Positions 19,302 to 26,827 of a stretch of DNA of 64,000 nt are shown in pieces. The first letter of the stretch is position 1, and every line of letters begins with the position of its first letter. This DNA is from Burkholderia sp. WSM2230 (GTDB taxonomy: Bacteria > Pseudomonadota > Gammaproteobacteria > Burkholderiales > Burkholderiaceae): NCBI RefSeq assembly GCF_000472445.1, contig NZ_AXAJ01000012.1, forward strand, positions 124,001 through 188,000, given 5' to 3'. The notes beneath the pieces are model-generated. The model was given only the letters and a program-made list of their open reading frames with translations. It was not told where the DNA came from and made no database searches. The position numbers and the translations under genes are program-made.

Positions 19302-19874
19302 TCACAGCCCCGCGCCGGACAACGCCATCGCGCCCAGCACCACGAACAGTACGGCGGCGATACCGTGCACCAGCTTCGTCGGCAGACGGTGCGCGAAGCG
19401 GCCGCCGAGCAGAATGGCCGGCACATTCGCGAGCATCATGCCGAGCGTGGTGCCCGCCACCACGCCGAAGAAATCGTGAAAGCGGGCCGCGAGCGCAACC
19501 GTCGCGATCTGCGTCTTGTCGCCCATTTCCGCGAGAAAGAAGGCAACAACAGTCGCGCCGAACACGCCAAGATGCGTGCGGTTCGCGTTGGCTTCGTCGT
19601 CGTCGAGCTTGTCGGGCACGAGAATCCACAATCCCATGCCGATAAACGAAATGGCCAGCGCCCAGCGCATGATGGTTGGCGTGAGCAGTGAGCCGAGCCA
19701 TGCGCCGAGCGCGCCCGCGCCCGCGTGATTGACGAGCGTCGCGACCAGCACGCCGAGAATAATCGGTGCCGGCTTGCGATACCGGGCGGCCAGAACCAGC
19801 GAGAGCAATTGCGTCTTGTCGCCGATCTCGGCGAGCGCGACCGCTCCCGTGGAAATGAGAAATGGGTGAATCAC
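19302..19874 (-). CDS. TMEM165/GDT1 family manganese exporter
   Basis: The protein has the duplicated signature of the UPF0016/GDT1 family: ALAEIGDKTQLLSLVLAAR in the first half and FFLAEMGDKTQIATVALAAR in the second, each followed by membrane helices (six in all). Bacterial members such as MneA export Mn2+. The start is uncertain: the frame is open far upstream, but it must begin after the riboswitch. GTG 19874 (read as M-IHPFLISTGAVAL) gives the usual 190 residues; another GTG lies near 19928. Control by the Mn2+ riboswitch at 19954-20096 supports the function. Confidence 0.9.
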   Translation of the reverse strand: MIHPFLISTGAVALAEIGDKTQLLSLVLAARYRKPAPIILGVLVATLVNHAGAGALGAWLGSLLTPTIMRWALAISFIGMGLWILVPDKLDDDEANANRTHLGVFGATVVAFFLAEMGDKTQIATVALAARFHDFFGVVAGTTLGMMLANVPAILLGGRFAHRLPTKLVHGIAAVLFVVLGAMALSGAGL

Positions 19875-19953
19875 GTTGTTTTGAATCCACGGGCCGAGAA
19901 ATGAACGAGCGACGACCCACGACACGCCGGGCCCAATTGCGGCGGGGTGTGGG

Positions 19954-20096
19954 TCATCGGTCTCGCCAGGCCAGAGGCTGCGGCTGCCATGGCCGTGATG
20001 GCCAAGTCTGTTGACAGGCGCCCCCGCAAGCGCACGTTCAGCGAGCCGGGCCTCATGGCCGGGCGAACACGCGGCGGGGCGGCTACTCCCCAATGA
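19954..20096 (-). ncRNA. yybP-ykoY manganese riboswitch
   Basis: The minus strand carries the three hallmarks of this class in order: GGGGAGTAGCC (20091-20081), TGTCAACAGACTTGG (20016-20002) and GGCGAGACC (just before 19956). The ends pair as P1: TCATTGG (20096-20090) with CCGATGA (19960-19954). Internal hairpins include GGCC-ATCAC-GGCC. It lies 80 bp before the manganese exporter gene. The class senses Mn2+ and turns on efflux genes. Downstream, GACCCAC and GTGGGTC can pair and may form the expression platform. Confidence 0.9.
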
Positions 20097-20103
20097 GGGG
20101 CGG

Positions 20104-20109
20104 ATTATA
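20104..20109 (-). promoter_or_regulatory. -10 box of the riboswitch transcript
   Basis: A perfect TATAAT on the minus strand, 7 bp before the first base of riboswitch helix P1, so the transcript would start almost exactly at the aptamer. The -35 is weak (TTACCC with 16 bp spacing). Confidence 0.75.
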
Positions 20110-20655
20110 GCAGGCGCGGCGGCGTGGGTAATCCGGCCGCCGGGACAAGGGGCGGCGCCCGCACGTAACGGCAGCGCACGCATGTAACCGCCGCGGATGT
20201 GCGGGAATCGCAACAGCCTTTGCGGAAAGTTAATTGAAAGTATCCGGTCGATTTTCTTTGTCGGTGTCGCCGCGCCGGGACCGCGAATCCACAGAAGCCC
20301 CGTCTACAGGGGATTCCCAAGGTGCCGTCGGAAATTTCTGCAAATTGGCAATAACGTTCGAAGCACCGTCGCAACGGCGAGACGGATACAGATGGATACG
20401 TCTTTAGAGGCTGATTTAATTCAGAATATTCAGTATGATTCCGGCGACTATGGGAGCCCGAGCCAAACCACAAGGCGAATCGTCAAAGGGTCTAAATAAT
20501 CGGGCCAAAGTGCCGTTAATTCGCTGAATCCTACAAAAGAAGTCTGATTGGCCTCCGGCTGGAGATTGCCGGTCCGCGCGGCGCGCATACGCTGTGACGG
20601 CTGCTATTCCGTCAGGCGCTTCAGCCTCTCCTTGCTTCTACGCGCGAACACCGAT
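20110..20655. other. Intergenic region upstream of the aryl polyene operon
   Basis: About 550 bp with no convincing gene. It must hold the promoter of the 16-kb operon. Notable sequence: an AT-rich stretch at 20405-20445 with the direct repeat ATTCAG-AAT-ATTCAG. No sigma70 boxes good enough to name, and no regulator gene next to the operon. Confidence 0.45.
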
Positions 20656-21444
20656 ATGCCCGATCCGCACTGGACTATTCCGGTCGCTCGCTGGTCTAGC
20701 TGGCCTGCCGCCACCTCTGCCGCACCCGACATCGGCTTTATCGAGCCGATCGTGCGGCGGCGTCTCAGCACGCTCTCCCGAGTCGCGCTGAAGGTCGCGC
20801 ACGACTGTGTCGGCGCGACCGAGGCGCGCGTCGTGTTCGCGTCCCGGCACGGCGAACTGCGCCGCACCACGGACATTCTCCGCGCCATCAGTTCCGGCGA
20901 GCCGGTCTCGCCGACCGCCTTCAGCCTCTCCGTGCTCAATGCGATGACGGGCGTATTCGGCATCGCGCGCGGCGACCGCTCGGCGGCAAGCGCCATTTCG
21001 GCCGGCCCGGAAACGCTCGGTTACGCGCTGCTCGAAGCGTATGCGCAACACGCGACGCAGCCGGCCTCGCCGGTGCTGCTCGTGTATGCCGACGAGCCGG
21101 CCGACCCGGCATACGGCACGATCGAAGACGAAGTGCAGGGCGGAGCCATCGCGATTCTGCTCAGCAGCGAAACCGTGGACGGGCACCTCGTGTGCACGCG
21201 ATCCGCAGCGCCGGGCGAGCAAGAGGCGCAAGAGGCGCAAGAGGCGCAAAATTTGCAGCAAGCTGCCGCGCCCGCCGTAACTGCCGCCAACACCGCACCG
21301 GAAGCAGCCAATTGCGCGGAACCCGCAACCTCCTTCGCCACGCAGAGCCAGGCGCTGCTGCATTGCCTCGCAACCGGCAAGCCCGCCGCCTGGCAAGGGT
21401 CCGGCGTCCTATGGCAGTGGGGATGGCATGACCGCGCGGTTTGA
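20656..21444 (+). CDS. apeC: Aryl polyene ketosynthase-like chain-length factor (ApeC-like)
   Basis: A 262-residue protein of the short beta-ketoacyl synthase-like family (PF13723 type): N-terminal W-x-x-W-P, GFIEPIVRRRLSTLSRVAL, RVVFASRHGEL, PTAFSLSVLNAMTGVFGIA and SPVLLVYADEP. It lacks the Cys-His-His triad and in aryl polyene systems pairs with ketosynthase ApeO to set chain length. A Gln-Glu-Ala repeat (9-bp DNA unit) and Ala-rich linker sit near residues 189-215. First gene of the operon. The start ATG 20656 has no clear ribosome site; the frame stays open to 20548. Confidence 0.88.
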   Translation: MPDPHWTIPVARWSSWPAATSAAPDIGFIEPIVRRRLSTLSRVALKVAHDCVGATEARVVFASRHGELRRTTDILRAISSGEPVSPTAFSLSVLNAMTGVFGIARGDRSAASAISAGPETLGYALLEAYAQHATQPASPVLLVYADEPADPAYGTIEDEVQGGAIAILLSSETVDGHLVCTRSAAPGEQEAQEAQEAQNLQQAAAPAVTAANTAPEAANCAEPATSFATQSQALLHCLATGKPAAWQGSGVLWQWGWHDRAV

Positions 21445-22222
21445 TTACGCCTGGCGATTCTTCGCCACCGGCATGGCGTTCGTGGTGTTCGGCATCTGCG
21501 GCGTGCTGTTTTCGTTGCTGGTGTTTCCGCTTGCGTGGCTGTGGCCGCATCGCGCATCGCGGCAGTTCGCGGTAACGAGCGTGATCCACTGGTTTTTCCG
21601 CGCGCTTGTCGCCGTATTGCAGCGGATCGGCGTGATGGAGCTGGAAGCAACTGGCGCGCAGGCATTGCGCTCGCGCCGGGCGTCGATCGTGGTGGCGAAT
21701 CACCCCACCTACCTCGACGTCATGGTGCTGCTTTCCCTCACGCCGCACGCATGCTGCGTCGTGAAGAACGCGCATTGGAGCAACCCGTGTTTCTGGGGCA
21801 TCGTGCGCTCGGCAGAGTATGTCAGCAACGCGGACCCCGCGGAGCTTGTCGAAGCGGGCGCGAGGCAACTCGCGGCAGGCTATACGATGATCATTTTTCC
21901 GGAAGGCACGCGCAGCCCCGCGCGCAACCGGCTGCATGCGTTTTCGCGCGGTTTCGCGCACATGGCGCTCAAGGCTGAGGCGCCGATCGTGCCGGTGCTG
22001 ATGGATTGCGATCCGCCCGCGTTCACCAAAGACATGCGCTGGTACGACGTGCCCGCGCGAGCGTTCCGCATGCGCGTAAACGTGCTCGAGCCGCTCGTCG
22101 TGGACCGGCTCGCGACAGACGACACTCCACCGGCTCTCGCTGCGCGCAGCGTGACGAGCGCCGTCGAAGCACACATTACTCAGCACCTGTTCGATTATGG
22201 ATTCTTTAAAACTGGAAATTAA
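21428..22222 (+). CDS. apeD: PlsC-family 1-acyl-glycerol-phosphate-type acyltransferase (ApeD-like)
   Basis: A 264-residue membrane-associated acyltransferase. Hydrophobic N-terminal helix at residues 14-38, the catalytic HxxxxD motif at H92-D97 (NHPTYLD) and the substrate motif FPEGTRSP near residue 158. In aryl polyene clusters such enzymes are thought to attach the polyene to a lipid anchor. The start overlaps apeC by 17 bp and the end overlaps the first carrier protein gene by 26 bp. Confidence 0.9.
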   Translation: MTARFDYAWRFFATGMAFVVFGICGVLFSLLVFPLAWLWPHRASRQFAVTSVIHWFFRALVAVLQRIGVMELEATGAQALRSRRASIVVANHPTYLDVMVLLSLTPHACCVVKNAHWSNPCFWGIVRSAEYVSNADPAELVEAGARQLAAGYTMIIFPEGTRSPARNRLHAFSRGFAHMALKAEAPIVPVLMDCDPPAFTKDMRWYDVPARAFRMRVNVLEPLVVDRLATDDTPPALAARSVTSAVEAHITQHLFDYGFFKTGN

Positions 22223-22496
22223 GCAGCTCCTGATCGAAGCACTCGATCTGGAAGACCTGAGCCCCGCCGATATCGACGACGACGCACCGTTGTTCGACAC
22301 CGACGGTATCGGTCTCGATTCGATCGACGCACTGGAAATCGGCATCGTGCTGCGCAAACAATATCAATTGACCATTGCGGCAAACGACGAACGCACGCGC
22401 GAACACTTCCGCTCGATCAGCACGCTGGCCGCGCTGGTGGCGAGTCAGCGCGAAGCGGCGCATACCGCGAACGAAACCAACAGCAAAGGGGAATGA
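22197..22496 (+). CDS. apeE: Acyl carrier protein 1 (ApeE-like)
   Basis: A 99-residue carrier protein with the phosphopantetheine site GIGLDSIDALE; the modified Ser is residue 42. The first half is acidic (LEDLSPADIDDDAPLFD). In the characterised Xenorhabdus aryl polyene pathway the two carrier proteins hold starter and growing chain. It overlaps apeD by 26 bp and the next gene by ATGA. Confidence 0.92.
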   Translation: MDSLKLEIKQLLIEALDLEDLSPADIDDDAPLFDTDGIGLDSIDALEIGIVLRKQYQLTIAANDERTREHFRSISTLAALVASQREAAHTANETNSKGE

Positions 22497-22750
22497 CCGT
22501 GTCCGAGGCAGAGATTCTTGAACGCGTCCGCGCCATCTTCAAAGAGAACTTCGCAATCGAGCCCGAGAGCGTGACGCCCGACGCGCATCTGTTCGAAGAC
22601 CTCGATCTGGACAGCATCGACGCGGTCGATCTCGCGATCAAACTGCAGGAAATGACGGGACGGCGCATCAAGCCGGAAGAGTTCAAGTCGGTGCGCACGG
22701 TCGGCGACGTGATCGTTGCGGTGGAATCGCTGCTGGCGGCCCAAGGCTGA
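22493..22750 (+). CDS. apeF: Acyl carrier protein 2 (ApeF-like)
   Basis: An 85-residue carrier protein with the site DLDLDSIDAVDLAIKL; modified Ser41. It begins MTVSEAEILERVRAIF and ends in GDVIVAVESLLA. Distinct from the first carrier protein in sequence, consistent with divided roles. Coupled by ATGA to the first and by 1 bp to the membrane protein that follows. Confidence 0.92.
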   Translation: MTVSEAEILERVRAIFKENFAIEPESVTPDAHLFEDLDLDSIDAVDLAIKLQEMTGRRIKPEEFKSVRTVGDVIVAVESLLAAQG

Positions 22751-23412
22751 TGCCCGCCACGCGCTCGCGAATGCCGGCAGTGGAGGATCGTGCCGCCGGT
22801 GCTTCGTCCACGGCCGGGCGCCATTGGGTCAAGGCCGTCGTGCAAGTGCTGGTGAAGCTCGCGTATCCGGCGTTGATTCTGTGCGCATGGCGTTGGGACA
22901 CGCCGCGCTATGTCGGCTGCATGCTGTTTGCGATTCTGTGGCTGCAGCGCTGGGCCGGCAGTGGTCCGGTCGCGACTTCTCTGCGCCGTCTTTCCGCAAT
23001 TGACTGGACCGTGGTCGGTTTGCTCAGTTGCGCGTCGGCGGCCATCGTGTTCACTAACAGCGAGCTGCTGTTGCGCCTCTATCCGTCGCTCGTCAATCTC
23101 GGTCTTCTGATCGCGTTCGGCGCAACGCTCGTGCGCGGACCGTCGATGATCGAGAAATTCGCGCGCCTCGGCAAAGCCGATTTGCCGCCGGGCGCCGTCC
23201 GCCACACAAGGCGTGTCACTCAGGTGTGGTGCGTGTTCTTTTTGCTGAACGGCGCTTTTTCCGCCTATACCGCGCTCTACTGGAGCCGCGCGAACTGGTC
23301 GCTGTATAACGGCGCGCTTGCCTATCTGCTGATCGGCGTGTTGCTGATCGCGGAAGTGGTGTGGCGTTATCTCGTCGTTCTGCCGCGAGCCGCGCGTTCG
23401 GAGGCGGCATGA
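22750..23412 (+). CDS. apeG: COG4648-type inner-membrane protein (ApeG-like)
   Basis: A 220-residue integral membrane protein with about six hydrophobic segments, including VLVKLAYPALILCAW, WTVVGLLSCASAAIVF, VCFFLLNGAFSAYTALYW and LAYLLIGVLLIAEVVW. The charged loop EKFARLGKADLPPGAVRHTRRVTQVWC is characteristic of the family found in aryl polyene clusters. Its biochemical role is unknown. The 1-bp overlap (TGATG) and ATGA overlap couple it to its neighbours. Confidence 0.85.
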   Translation: MPATRSRMPAVEDRAAGASSTAGRHWVKAVVQVLVKLAYPALILCAWRWDTPRYVGCMLFAILWLQRWAGSGPVATSLRRLSAIDWTVVGLLSCASAAIVFTNSELLLRLYPSLVNLGLLIAFGATLVRGPSMIEKFARLGKADLPPGAVRHTRRVTQVWCVFFLLNGAFSAYTALYWSRANWSLYNGALAYLLIGVLLIAEVVWRYLVVLPRAARSEAA

Positions 23413-25103
23413 TCGCGCTGCACGATCTGTTGGCCGTTCCGCTGGATGCTGCCGGCCGCAATGTTCCGGTTTGCCGCGACCGCGCCGCAATGCTCGACCG
23501 CGCCGCGTTTCGCGCGCGTGTGGCGACGCTGGTTGCGTTGGTGCAAGCACAGGCCGCGCAACGCTACGCGTTATGTATCGACGATCCGTTCGATTTCGCC
23601 TGCGCGTTGTTCGCGCTCTTCGCCTGTGGCAAGGAGCCGGTGATTCCGGCAAACGCCACGCCCGGCTACCTGGCCGATCTCGCCGAAGCGTACGACGTCG
23701 TATTGACAGACGCGATACTGCCGCCACACGCGCAAGCCGATGCGCTCGCGCCAGTACACAACGTCAGCATCGACCCGCAAGCACCGCTCACGCTGTACAC
23801 GTCCGGCAGCAGTGGCCGTCCGAAGCCGATCCGCAAGACGCTTGCGCAGTTCAACGCCGAAGTGCATACGCTAGAAAAGCAGTGGGGCGCGCTCGTCGGT
23901 GACGCGACGATGCTCGCGAGCGTGCCGCATCACCATATCTACGGTCTGCTGTTTCGCGTGATGTGGCCGCTTGCCGCCGGCCGCGCATTCGACCGCGAAA
24001 TCAGCATCGAGCCTCAGCATCTGCAAGCACAACTCGCGCAATGCGGCGCGGCCGTGATCGTATCCACGCCCGCACAGTTGTCGCGCTGGCCCGCGTTACC
24101 GGGCTTTGCCGAATTGACACCTGCGCCGCGCGCGTTTTTTTCGTCGGGCGGTCCGCTCGCGCTCGAAGCCGCACAGCAATATGCGGCCGCTTACGGCGCC
24201 GCGCCGCTGGAAATTTATGGCAGCACGGAGACAGGCGGTATCGCATGGCGGCGGCAGGACCACGGCGATGCATGGCAACCGGTAACCGGCATTCAAGTGC
24301 GGCGGGACGAGGACGGCGCGCTCAACGTGCGCTCGCCGCATCTCGATCACGGCGGCTGGCATCGTACGGACGACAAGATCGCATTCGACGCGCAAGGCCG
24401 CTTCCGTTTGCAGGGGCGTCTTGATCGCGTGCTCAAGCTCGACGGCAAGCGCGTTTCGCTGCCGGAACTGGAAGCGCGTCTCGCGCTGCATCCGTATGTG
24501 ATGCAGGCGGCCATCGTGCCGCTTGAAGGCGGCGCTCGTGAGCGCGTCGGCGCTGTCGTCGCGTTGACAGAGGCAGGAAACGAAGCGTTGCGCGACGAAG
24601 GCCGAGTGTTACTCGCGCAAAACCTGCGGCGCCATCTCGCCGGTTATTTCGACGTTGTCGTGCTGCCGCGCCATTGGCGCTTCCGTCTCGCGCTGCCGTT
24701 CGACGCGCGCGGCAAGCTGCCGGTGTCCGCAGTCGCAGCAGCGTTCGAGCCGCGCCCTGAAGGCTTCGAGCTACTCGCCGAGGCGCGCAGTGGCGACACG
24801 CTGCACTACGAGCTGCGCGTGCCACCCACGCTCACGCACTTCGCCGGCCACTTCCCCGGCTTGCCGATTCTGCCGGGCGTGGTGCAGGTCGACTGGGCGA
24901 TGCGTCTTGCCGCCGAACACGTGCCGTGCGTGCGCGCCGCGGCTTCGATCGACCGTCTGAAGTTCATGGCGCCGGTCGCGCCGGGCGCGGTGCTCAAGCT
25001 CACGCTCGCGCACGATGCCGCGCGCCGGCGCGTGCAGTTTGCGTACCGGCTGAATGAGCGCGAATGCGCGTCGGGCGCGATTGTCTATCCGGAGAGCGCG
25101 TGA
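23409..25103 (+). CDS. AMP-dependent aryl acid ligase fused to a hotdog dehydratase (ApeH-ApeI fusion)
   Basis: A 564-residue protein with two parts. Residues 1 to about 450 form an ANL adenylating domain: P-loop LTLYTSGSSGRPKP (127-140), PHHHIYGLLF, IYGSTETGGIAWR, WHRTDDKIAF and RLDRVLKLDGKRVSLPELE. Residues about 460-564 form a FabA/FabZ-like hotdog with HFAGHFPGLPILPGVVQVDW. It should activate the aromatic starter acid onto a carrier protein and dehydrate the growing chain together with the second dehydratase. In the Xenorhabdus system as I recall it these are two separate proteins. ATG 23409 overlaps the upstream stop (ATGA). Confidence 0.9.
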   Translation: MIALHDLLAVPLDAAGRNVPVCRDRAAMLDRAAFRARVATLVALVQAQAAQRYALCIDDPFDFACALFALFACGKEPVIPANATPGYLADLAEAYDVVLTDAILPPHAQADALAPVHNVSIDPQAPLTLYTSGSSGRPKPIRKTLAQFNAEVHTLEKQWGALVGDATMLASVPHHHIYGLLFRVMWPLAAGRAFDREISIEPQHLQAQLAQCGAAVIVSTPAQLSRWPALPGFAELTPAPRAFFSSGGPLALEAAQQYAAAYGAAPLEIYGSTETGGIAWRRQDHGDAWQPVTGIQVRRDEDGALNVRSPHLDHGGWHRTDDKIAFDAQGRFRLQGRLDRVLKLDGKRVSLPELEARLALHPYVMQAAIVPLEGGARERVGAVVALTEAGNEALRDEGRVLLAQNLRRHLAGYFDVVVLPRHWRFRLALPFDARGKLPVSAVAAAFEPRPEGFELLAEARSGDTLHYELRVPPTLTHFAGHFPGLPILPGVVQVDWAMRLAAEHVPCVRAAASIDRLKFMAPVAPGAVLKLTLAHDAARRRVQFAYRLNERECASGAIVYPESA

Positions 25104-26827
25104 TGAGTTTCGCTCCCTGCATCGTGATTCCGATCTACAACCATAAGGATGCGATCGGCGCGACCGTCGCGCATCTCGCGGTACACGGCTTGCCGATCTT
25201 CATCGTCGACGACGGAAGCGACGAGGCGACCCGGCAGGTGCTCGCCGAGCTTGCGCGGGACAACGCGGGGCAGGTCACGTTGTTGCGTCTGCCGGTCAAC
25301 GGCGGCAAGGGTGCGGCCGTGATGGCGGGCCTGCGCGCCGCGCGCCGCGCGAACTACACGCACGCGTTGCAGATCGACGCCGACGGCCAGCACGACGCCA
25401 CCGATGTGCCGCGTTTTATCGAGGCAGCGCGCACCGAACCCGGTGCGGTCATTCTCGGCCGTCCCGTGTATGACGAGAGCGTGCCGAAGGCGCGCCTCTA
25501 CGGTCGTTATCTGACACACGTGTGGGTGTGGATCGAAACGCTTTCGCTGACCATCCGCGATTCGATGTGCGGCTTCCGGCTGTATCCGCTTGCACTCGCG
25601 TGCGAGCTGATCGACAGCGTGCAATTGCCCACGCGCATGGACTTCGACATCGAGATTCTGGTGCGTCTTTATTGGCGGCGCGCCGCGTTCCGCGCAATTC
25701 CCACGCGCGTCACATACGCGAGCGACGGCGTTTCGCATTTCGATGTGTTGTGGGACAACGTGCGCATCAGCCGCAGTCATACGCGCCTCGTGTGCGGCAT
25801 GCTGCTGCGTCTGCCGCTGCTCGTCGCGCACAAGTTCATGCCGCGCCGTAGCGCACCGGCGGACGCGCCAACCGGGCCCGACGCACAGGACTGGTGGCGT
25901 ATCGCGGAGCGCGGCAGTCATCTCGGCATGTCGTTGCTCGCGCTGAGCTGCAAGCTGTTCGGCCGCCGTTTCACTGCGCTGTGGCTGCATCCTGTCGTCG
26001 CATATTTTCTGCTGACAGGACGTGCGGCGCGCGCGGCCTCGGCCAAATACTTCACGCGTTTGCGCGAGGCCGCGCCGCACGGCGATACGCCGCGCCCTGG
26101 CTGGCTCTCGGCGTATCGTCATATGCTGGCCTTTGCGCAATCGGGCTTCGACAAGCTGGCTGCGTGGTCCGGCCGTGTTGGCAATGCGGACGTCAAGTTC
26201 GAAGATCCTTCGGCGTTCGAAGCATTGGTCGCGAGCGGCAAGGGCGCGCTCGTGATTGGCGCGCATCTCGGCAATCTCGAGATGACGCGTGCGCTCGCCG
26301 CGCAGGGCGCGTATGCGAAAGTCACGGCAGTCGTCTATACCGAACATGCGCGGCGTTTTAACAGCGTGCTCGCGTCGGCGAACAGCGAGTTCGCGCGGCA
26401 TCTGCTCGAAGTCGCGGACTTCGGGCCCGAAACCGCGATGCTGATGCAGGAGCGCGTCGACGCGGGCGAATTGCTCGTGATCGTCGGCGACCGCGTGCCC
26501 GCGCACGAAGCCGGCCGCACCACGAAGGCGCGCTTTCTAGGCGCCGACGCGCCGTTCGCGCAGGGCCCGTATGTGCTCGCTCATGCGCTCGGCTGTCCCG
26601 TGTATCTGTTCTTCTGTCTGAAAGAGCGCGACGGTTATCGTCTTTATTTCGAGCCGTTCGCGCAGCGCATCGAGTTGCCGCGCCGCGAACGCACGCAGCA
26701 TCTCGCAGCGTGGGCGCAGCGTTATGCGGCGCGTCTCGAACACTATTGCCGTAAGGCACCTTATCAATGGTTCAATTTCTTCGATTTCTGGGCCAGCCCC
26801 AAGCGAGGCGCGAATGGCCGAACATGA
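25103..26827 (+). CDS. apeJ: Glycosyltransferase family 2 fused to an LpxL-like acyltransferase (ApeJ-like)
   Basis: A 574-residue fusion. The N-terminal half (about 1-240) is GT-A type: CIVIPIYNHKDAIGATV, FIVDDGSDE, GGKGAAVMAGL, QIDADGQHD and the ending ISRSHTRLVCGM. The C-terminal half (about 290-570) resembles lipid A acyltransferases: VIGAHLGNLEMTRA (HxxxxE type), VVYTEHARRFN, VGDRVPAHE and QGPYVLAHALGCPVYLFF. Such fusions are typical of aryl polyene loci and likely build the glycolipid anchor. Start ATG 25103 has GGAGAG upstream. The end overlaps the lyase gene by 14 bp. Confidence 0.88.
   Translation: MSFAPCIVIPIYNHKDAIGATVAHLAVHGLPIFIVDDGSDEATRQVLAELARDNAGQVTLLRLPVNGGKGAAVMAGLRAARRANYTHALQIDADGQHDATDVPRFIEAARTEPGAVILGRPVYDESVPKARLYGRYLTHVWVWIETLSLTIRDSMCGFRLYPLALACELIDSVQLPTRMDFDIEILVRLYWRRAAFRAIPTRVTYASDGVSHFDVLWDNVRISRSHTRLVCGMLLRLPLLVAHKFMPRRSAPADAPTGPDAQDWWRIAERGSHLGMSLLALSCKLFGRRFTALWLHPVVAYFLLTGRAARAASAKYFTRLREAAPHGDTPRPGWLSAYRHMLAFAQSGFDKLAAWSGRVGNADVKFEDPSAFEALVASGKGALVIGAHLGNLEMTRALAAQGAYAKVTAVVYTEHARRFNSVLASANSEFARHLLEVADFGPETAMLMQERVDAGELLVIVGDRVPAHEAGRTTKARFLGADAPFAQGPYVLAHALGCPVYLFFCLKERDGYRLYFEPFAQRIELPRRERTQHLAAWAQRYAARLEHYCRKAPYQWFNFFDFWASPKRGANGRT

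Noticed and set aside
20110..20213. Long in-frame N-terminal extension of the manganese exporter reaching to 20213
   Set aside because: It would be read through the riboswitch and its promoter; the composition is Arg/Gly/Ala-rich and the family protein is about 190 residues long.
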